A stretch of 9,634 bases of DNA from JAAEQG01 sp023133475 (GTDB lineage Bacteria > Planctomycetota > Phycisphaerae > UBA1845): positions 1 to 9,634 of the forward strand of contig DAOVLE010000206.1 of assembly GCA_030631415.1 (NCBI GenBank), in the 5' to 3' direction. The notes beneath the pieces were generated by a model. It was not told the origin of the DNA. It searched no databases and saw nothing but the letters and a program-made list of their open reading frames with translations. The translations under genes were made by a program, and so were the position numbers. Positions 5,720-9,634 of this stretch are shown in pieces. Position 1 is the stretch's first letter; every line of letters starts with the position of its first letter.

Positions 5720-7228
5720 CTAGTTTTCAGTTTTGCTCAGCTTGTACAGCTTGGCACCGCAGGTGCCGCAGCGTAAGTAGCCGTCTTTCACCACTACCCT
5801 GCGACGGGCAGCCGGCCCTAGAGACTCATCCAATAGCAGCGGGGCGTTCTGCAAGCCGATTGGGAAATCGTATACCGAGGCTGTGCCGAAGTGCTGATCA
5901 ATCAACAACATGTCGGCGCTTGCGGTGGTGTCCATCAGTTCGGTGACGTCGGTGGTGTGCATGAGCCCCAGGATGTGGCCGACTTCGTGGCTTATCACGT
6001 TGCCGATGGCCTGCCCCATGGCATCGAGGTCGTTGCTCAACCCACCAAAAGCCAAAGCAAACACGATGGCATCATCCTGACGATCGGCGTTATAGAAATC
6101 GATGCTATTGGCGATGCCGAATAGCTCATCGCTGTCGCCGCCGAGGAACAGTGTGGTATAAGACCCGGTGGGGGTGGGGTCGTCGGTGGTCAGCACGGTC
6201 ATGTCGTATGGTGCATAGTCCGCCTGCACCACGGAAAGAATCTTGGCTTTCAGCTCCTCGGTTCGCCCGGCGAAGGCAGGGTCGATCTCCCCGGCGTCAA
6301 GGGGATCGAAATTGCCCCAGTTGGTTCCCGCCACGATGACGTTGGCGGCTCCATCCAGATCGATCACCAGGGTTTGGCCGGCGACCTGGGGGAAGGCTGC
6401 CCCACGCTGGACCTCGATGGTCAGGAGGTAATCGCCGGTGGTGTCGGCGTAATCGGTGCTGGTCACGGCAATGTAGTGATGGTCGCTGTCGTGGTGAATG
6501 AAGTCGTTGATGCTGGAATCATAATCGCCACCTGCCAGGTCGGCGTCATCATTCCAGAACACCCGGTAACCATCGGTGTCGAACAGGGCGATCATGGGGT
6601 CGAGCTGATTGCCCGGCAGGTTCTCGCAGGAGGCGATGAAACGGTCACCCGATTCCATGGCTCCCAGGTCGTACACGTGTACGTCACTGGCTCGCACCAG
6701 GGTCTGCTCGATGACCACCTTGTCATTTGCGTCCAACTCGACCAGTATGGCGGAAGCGAAGTCGCTGCCCGGATCCGGGCCGGCGGTTTCGTCGGGGTTG
6801 GTGTTATCATTGCCGTTGTCGGTTGAATCGTTCTCGAACCAGGCGACCACTACGGTGTTCGTCATCACGGTGATGGTGATCACCGGCTCAGCCCCCGATG
6901 CGTCTCCCTCCCAATGGTCGAAGCCCCACCCGGAGTCGGGGATGGCGGTCAGGGTGATTTGTTCTCCTCGCTCGTAGGTTCCCGCGGGCGGTTCAACCCT
7001 GCCGCCGCCCATGGCGTCCGCCACGAGGGTGAAGCGGTCAACTTCCAGGAAGGCGTCGGGTGTCTCATCCAGCGGGTCGCCGTTGCCGTCGAACCATTGC
7101 CCGTGCTCATCCGTGGCGTTGCTGTCCGCCGTGTCGGCAGGCCCGGTGCCTGAGGTGGTCGGCGGTTGTGCGTTGCATCCCAAAATGACAAAACATGACA
7201 CCACAAGATTGATGATTTTGCATCGCAT
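5720..7228 (-). CDS. Predicted lipoprotein with InlB-like repeat, PPC-like domain and metzincin-type zinc protease domain
   Basis: The 502-residue protein starts with a lipoprotein signal: basic MRCK, a hydrophobic core, then VILGC with C18 as the lipidated cysteine. A polar linker leads to a divergent InlB-type repeat (about 65-133; GGGRVEPPAGTYERGEQI through WGFDHWEGD to VVVAWFEND). After an Asp/Asn-rich linker comes a PPC-like beta domain (about 157-275). The rest (about 280-455) is a probable zinc metalloprotease: HEVGHILGLMH (414-424) fits the metzincin HExxHxxGxxH pattern, with E415 catalytic and H414, H418 and H424 as zinc ligands, and ELMDT (M432) is a plausible Met-turn. A short basic tail, LRCGTCGAKLYKL (485-497), carries a CxxC knuckle, unusual for a secreted protease. 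It should sit in the cell envelope facing outward. Targets are unknown. Start: ATG 7228 is the only one giving the signal peptide; its ribosome site (GAGAGAG) is weak. Confidence 0.85.
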   Translation of the reverse strand: MRCKIINLVVSCFVILGCNAQPPTTSGTGPADTADSNATDEHGQWFDGNGDPLDETPDAFLEVDRFTLVADAMGGGRVEPPAGTYERGEQITLTAIPDSGWGFDHWEGDASGAEPVITITVMTNTVVVAWFENDSTDNGNDNTNPDETAGPDPGSDFASAILVELDANDKVVIEQTLVRASDVHVYDLGAMESGDRFIASCENLPGNQLDPMIALFDTDGYRVFWNDDADLAGGDYDSSINDFIHHDSDHHYIAVTSTDYADTTGDYLLTIEVQRGAAFPQVAGQTLVIDLDGAANVIVAGTNWGNFDPLDAGEIDPAFAGRTEELKAKILSVVQADYAPYDMTVLTTDDPTPTGSYTTLFLGGDSDELFGIANSIDFYNADRQDDAIVFALAFGGLSNDLDAMGQAIGNVISHEVGHILGLMHTTDVTELMDTTASADMLLIDQHFGTASVYDFPIGLQNAPLLLDESLGPAARRRVVVKDGYLRCGTCGAKLYKLSKTEN

Positions 7229-7496
7229 GATCGTTCTCTCTCTGTTGTCTCTGTGAGGCCTTCGGCTGATGTTGTGGGCCGTGATTGCCGCGGATCGAGG
7301 CGGTTTGACGTTACCGCCTGGAGATGCCCGCTGTCAGCCTGGTTTCTCTGCTGGAGGTCATCGGCCTTGGTGGCAGGCTGCGTTAGTTGTCGTAGTGTCC
7401 GATATGAGGCACTATTCGGCGTGGGTGGTGTGGAAGTGCAAAGGGCGATTTTATGGGGGTTGGGGTGGGGACAGGCACGAAAAACAGGCTCACCAA

Positions 7497-7519
7497 GTAG
7501 GGCAGGTTGAAAACCTGCC
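7497..7519. repeat. REP-like hairpin, diverged unit
   Basis: GTAGGGCAGGTTGAAAACCTGCC is a variant of the REP-like 21-mer in which both arms changed together: GGCAGGTT pairs with AACCTGCC around GAA. An 8-bp perfect stem is preserved while the sequence differs from the GGCGGGTT type. Confidence 0.65.
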
Positions 7520-7550
7520 GTTGGTGTCTACGCAGCAAAATGGGGCACGG

Positions 7551-7829
7551 GCTTGATGGGAATCAGTCTCCTACTCAATGCGTTAGTGCCATTTTTGATC
7601 AGACTGTTTTGCGTTTCGACGGGTCGCGCTAGGCCCGGCATTTATGCCGGGTGAAAAGGCTGAACGAAGAATCTCCTCCAGTTTCGCCCCGCCGCCGAAG
7701 GCGGTGGAGCGAAACTGGAGGGCAAAGGCAACCACTCCAATACCCGGCATAAATGCCGGGCCTAGCGCAAGCGGTGGATGCCTCACCACGGCACTGCCGA
7801 AAATGGGAAGTTATTTTTGCGTCGGCCCT
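7551..7829 (-). repeat. 279-bp structured interspersed element, copy 2 (inverted)
   Basis: Read on the minus strand this matches 4233-4509 from end to end, from AGGGCCGACGC (7829) to CCCATCAAGC (7551), with scattered substitutions and short indels. The outer GCGCTAGGCCCGGCATTTATGC arms are nearly identical to copy 1. The central hairpin differs by paired changes: CTCCAGTTTCGC with GCGAAACTGGAG, where copy 1 has CCCCCGTTCCGC with GCGGAACGGGGG. Two internal mismatches occur nearer the loop. Confidence 0.85.
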
Positions 7830-7907
7830 TTGCTGCCAGACAACCTCAATCCGTGTCACCGCCTGACCCACTCTGTCATTCGTTCGGGGTGGTCACACCC
7901 TCGCCGT

Positions 7908-8579
7908 TCATTCCACGTCGCCGATGGTCACCAGCAGGGGGAACCAGAAGTTGAGCTTGCGGCGGTGGATAGCAGTGAAGCCGGCGGCTTGGAAGTAATC
8001 GCGGACCACCGTCCAGGGGGCATGATAGACCTTTCCCTCCACCCGGCTGATGATTACGTCGAAGGTGATCCAGCCGACGATGTTATCGCGGAATCCGTCA
8101 ATCAGAATCATCCGCCCCCCGGGGCGCAGTGTACGGCGCATGGCGTGCACCACTGCCTGCTGATGCGGATAATGATGGAATGAGTTTGAACAAGTGACGA
8201 TGTCGAAGGAGGCATCGGCAAAGGGTAGGTGTTCGCTGTCGCCGGTTGCGAAGTGTGCCTGGTGACCGGCGTGGGCAGCTTTGGCTGACGCCGCCTGGCA
8301 CATCCCCTCGGCGTAGTCCATCCCGACGACGCTGACCGGCCAGGGTGATCCCGCCAGCCGGCAGGCCAACGTCCCCGTCCCACACCCGATGTCCAGAACG
8401 CAGAACGGCCGACGCTGCTCGTCGTACCACCGGGCGATCTCCTCCATCAATGCCATACACGCCGGCCTGAACATGAAGTGGTTCAGCAGCGACCGGTCGT
8501 AAGAATCCGCCCAGGATTCAAACTGCCGCTTGGCACGGTTCTTGATCTCCACCGAACTCGAAGAGGTCACTTGGGGCAT
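7908..8579 (-). CDS. Class I SAM-dependent methyltransferase (UbiE/Methyltransf_11-like)
   Basis: This 223-residue protein has a Rossmann-type methyltransferase core. Motif I is VLDIGCGTGT (61-70), D88 in VGMDYAEGM is the acidic residue expected to hold the ribose of S-adenosylmethionine, GDSEHLPF (113-120) is the usual adenine-side motif, FDIVTCSNSFHH (125-136) is motif IV-like, and LRPGGRMILIDGF (151-163) is the post-core strand. The N-terminal AKRQFESWADSYDRS resembles the start of UbiE/COQ5-type enzymes. The methyl acceptor is unknown. The C-terminus, ending FWFPLLVTIGDVE, may help shape a hydrophobic pocket. The start at 8579 lacks a good ribosome binding site; the GTG three codons later is the alternative. 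It stands alone, divergent from the VanZ-like gene, with element copy 2 just downstream. Confidence 0.92.
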   Translation of the reverse strand: MPQVTSSSSVEIKNRAKRQFESWADSYDRSLLNHFMFRPACMALMEEIARWYDEQRRPFCVLDIGCGTGTLACRLAGSPWPVSVVGMDYAEGMCQAASAKAAHAGHQAHFATGDSEHLPFADASFDIVTCSNSFHHYPHQQAVVHAMRRTLRPGGRMILIDGFRDNIVGWITFDVIISRVEGKVYHAPWTVVRDYFQAAGFTAIHRRKLNFWFPLLVTIGDVE

Positions 8580-8923
8580 CCATCCAACAAAACAACGCGA
8601 AAAAAACGCGGTCAGTCGTCCCAGTCCGACGGCTTACCAGGAGGTTCGCCCTCCCAAAGGCGTCGCCGGAACTCCACGGCATGTTGCCCAAAAACCCAAA
8701 GCCTCTCGCAACCCGCTCAGGCTGCACAACCGGCAGAGATTCGCCGAGAGGCGATTCGCAGAGCTTCCACGCAAACCACGGCGACGATTATCATACCAAC
8801 ACCCCCTTGCCCTCACCACCTCGCCCGTTATCGAAATGACGGGGCCAAGGCCTGCTCCTTGCATGTCATCCTTCTCCAGGAGGAGGTATCCGAATCGGCT
8901 GGGGAGCCGGGAGGGAAGCACAT
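8580..8923. other. Divergent intergenic region, no gene recognised
   Basis: These 344 bases separate the minus-strand methyltransferase from the plus-strand VanZ-like gene, so both promoters should be here. The only AT-rich spot is near 8786-8797 (GATTATCATACC), giving TATCAT on + and TATGAT or GATAAT on -, without good -35 partners. An orphan AGGAGGAGGT (8878-8887) has no start codon at a usable distance. Frames across the region are proline- and arginine-rich and look non-coding. Confidence 0.5.
8909..8915 (+). promoter_or_regulatory. Ribosome binding site of the VanZ-like gene
   Basis: GGGAGGG ends eight bases before ATG 8924. Upstream in the same frame there is no ATG, GTG or TTG before a stop at 8837, so this site and start are the only reasonable choice. 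Confidence 0.65.
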
Positions 8924-9427
8924 ATGCCACCAAAGCAAATACGGACTTCGGACACCAGGATGCCCGCTGTATCGAAGGGGCACTTTTGTTGCGACATCGC
9001 TACTCTACTTGTGACCTTTGGCATCCTGGTTTTATCGTTGCTGCCGTTCGACTTTGTATCCTGCACGGAAGAGCTCCACACCGTGCTGCGACGCACCGCA
9101 TGGTTGTTCACCCCCGGCGTGTGCGAGGGCAGCTTTGACCGACTCACCTGGGCCCAAGTGGCAAAGGCCGGTTTTACCCCGGACGCTACCCTTTTTATGG
9201 CCTTGGGATACCTGATGGTTTGTGGCAATCGTCGGCAACGCCGTGGGCAGCGATGGGTGGTTGGGGACGCAGGGCTCCATATCCTCATTCTCGCCGTAGT
9301 GACCGGAACGCTGCCGATGTTCGTGGTGACCCGGAATCTAGCCATCGCCAACATTCTCATAAACGGGCTTGTCGGCCTGCTGGGTGTGCGGTTGGCGTGG
9401 GTGCTGCAACCCACCGCCCAGCCGTGA
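8924..9427 (+). CDS. VanZ-like family membrane protein
   Basis: This 167-residue protein has about four hydrophobic segments (near 22-40, 86-100, 116-134 and 140-160). The first ends in LSLLPFDF (37-44), the hallmark opening of VanZ-like proteins, and is followed by an extracytoplasmic loop of about 45 residues. The second, DATLFMALGYLMVC, corresponds to the family D-x-NxLFFxPxG segment, here with the Asn missing. RNLAIANILINGLVGLLGV (137-155) corresponds to the closing R-x-S-x-x-D-x-x-x-N-x-x-G motif, with N147 and G148 kept and the Asp replaced. Family members are integral membrane proteins of unclear biochemical role, named after a teicoplanin-resistance accessory gene; resistance should not be inferred here. 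It has its own ribosome site and no same-strand neighbour within the window. The assignment is fairly good, but the copy is divergent. Confidence 0.68.
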   Translation: MPPKQIRTSDTRMPAVSKGHFCCDIATLLVTFGILVLSLLPFDFVSCTEELHTVLRRTAWLFTPGVCEGSFDRLTWAQVAKAGFTPDATLFMALGYLMVCGNRRQRRGQRWVVGDAGLHILILAVVTGTLPMFVVTRNLAIANILINGLVGLLGVRLAWVLQPTAQP

Positions 9428-9435
9428 TTCGTGGG

Positions 9436-9536
9436 GTAGGGCGGGTTTCACCCGCCGCAGTGTAGGGCGGGTTCTACCCGCCGTCCCACGTCAAGAAACC
9501 ACGCCATGCCAAGAAGGCGGGTGAAACCCGCCCTAC
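9436..9536. repeat. Cluster of three REP-like 21-mers
   Basis: Two direct units (9436-9456 and 9462-9482, each starting GTAGGGCGGGTT) are followed by one inverted unit (9516-9536, ending AACCCGCCCTAC). The last linker, GCCAAGAA before the inverted unit, is the same as in the 2951-3007 pair. The first unit starts 9 bases after the VanZ-like stop, so the array may act as a 3'-end structure. The remaining 98 bases to the window end show nothing recognisable. Confidence 0.8.
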
Positions 9537-9634
9537 AGTTCTACACGCCGGGTGGCATGGCCAAGCGTCTCCGACGATAGGCTGCCATAAGGTGCCCCTG
9601 TTTCACAAACGGAGACATAGGCTGTGGCGTAAGA

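Larger units (their letters stand above)
7229..7907. other. Non-coding gap between metalloprotease and methyltransferase genes
   Basis: These 679 bases carry no gene I can support. The right part is occupied by element copy 2 (7551-7829), and a REP-like hairpin lies at 7497. Around 7455-7476 the + strand has three runs of four or five G and a final GG, a possible G-quadruplex. The metalloprotease promoter should be here on the minus strand, but I found no convincing -10/-35 pair. The last 78 bases before 7908 show nothing notable. Confidence 0.55.

Noticed and set aside
5891..7153. Open frames on the + strand opposite the metalloprotease
   Set aside because: Valine- and glycine-rich shadow translations of a gene whose own strand shows a lipobox, domain motifs and a zinc site.
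4233..7829. Composite transposon with inverted flanking insertion sequences
   Set aside because: The flanking elements are under 300 bp with no coding capacity, no terminal inverted repeats and no visible target duplication, and no transposase lies between them.
8878..8887. AGGAGGAGGT as the ribosome site of a missed small gene or a longer VanZ-like protein
   Set aside because: No ATG, GTG or TTG follows at usable spacing, and the in-frame extension of the VanZ-like gene has no start codon before a stop at 8837.
8478..9138. Two long + strand frames (178 and 202 codons) across the methyltransferase/VanZ-like gap
   Set aside because: They begin inside the methyltransferase, are rich in Arg/Pro and overlap the VanZ-like gene in another frame. 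I see no domain or suitable ribosome site.
9436..9536. CRISPR-like repeat array
   Set aside because: Only three 21-base units, one of them inverted, with unequal short spacers and copies dispersed elsewhere. This is a REP-like pattern, not CRISPR.

Overview
The window looks like a moderately GC-rich Gram-negative chromosome, most probably from the Planctomycetota. That assignment is an inference. It rests on the mix of a hybrid phosphorelay kinase, a sigma-54 factor, a lipoprotein built from an InlB-like repeat, a PPC-like domain and a metzincin-like domain, a VanZ-like protein, and gaps packed with palindromic interspersed repeats. No rRNA or tRNA gene, CRISPR array, transposase, integrase or phage gene is visible.

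Layout: (1) 2-895 (+) is the C-terminal end of a hybrid sensor histidine kinase (end of ATPase domain, receiver, HPt) that begins upstream of the window. (2) 896-1489 is a non-coding gap holding a stem-loop, a 100-bp near-perfect palindrome, an extended -10 promoter and an unusual leader. (3) 1490-2950 (+) encodes sigma-54 (rpoN). (4) A REP-like inverted repeat fills the 71-bp gap between rpoN and the convergent hemB (3022-4008, -; porphobilinogen synthase). (5) 4009-4590 is a repeat-dense gap. (6) 4591-4851 and 4879-5460 (-) form a likely two-gene operon: an isochorismatase-fold hydrolase followed by a small zinc-ribbon membrane protein. (7) 5720-7228 (-) encodes a predicted lipoprotein with a metzincin-type zinc protease motif. 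(8) 7229-7907 is another repeat-bearing gap. (9) 7908-8579 (-) is a class I methyltransferase. (10) 8924-9427 (+) is a VanZ-like membrane protein, followed by a cluster of REP-like repeats.

The protein-coding part is mostly housekeeping or generic accessory genes with no evident shared pathway. The distinctive content is between the genes: at least four repeat families. One is a ~278-bp element present as two inverted copies (4233-4509 and 7551-7829) that bracket the hydrolase, zinc-ribbon and metalloprotease genes. Its central hairpin differs between copies by paired changes that keep it folded. A REP-like 21-mer family recurs at four sites. I see no convincing new defence or biosynthetic system. 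The best candidates for something undescribed are the paired structured elements, the rpoN leader and the metalloprotease with its C-terminal CxxC tail.
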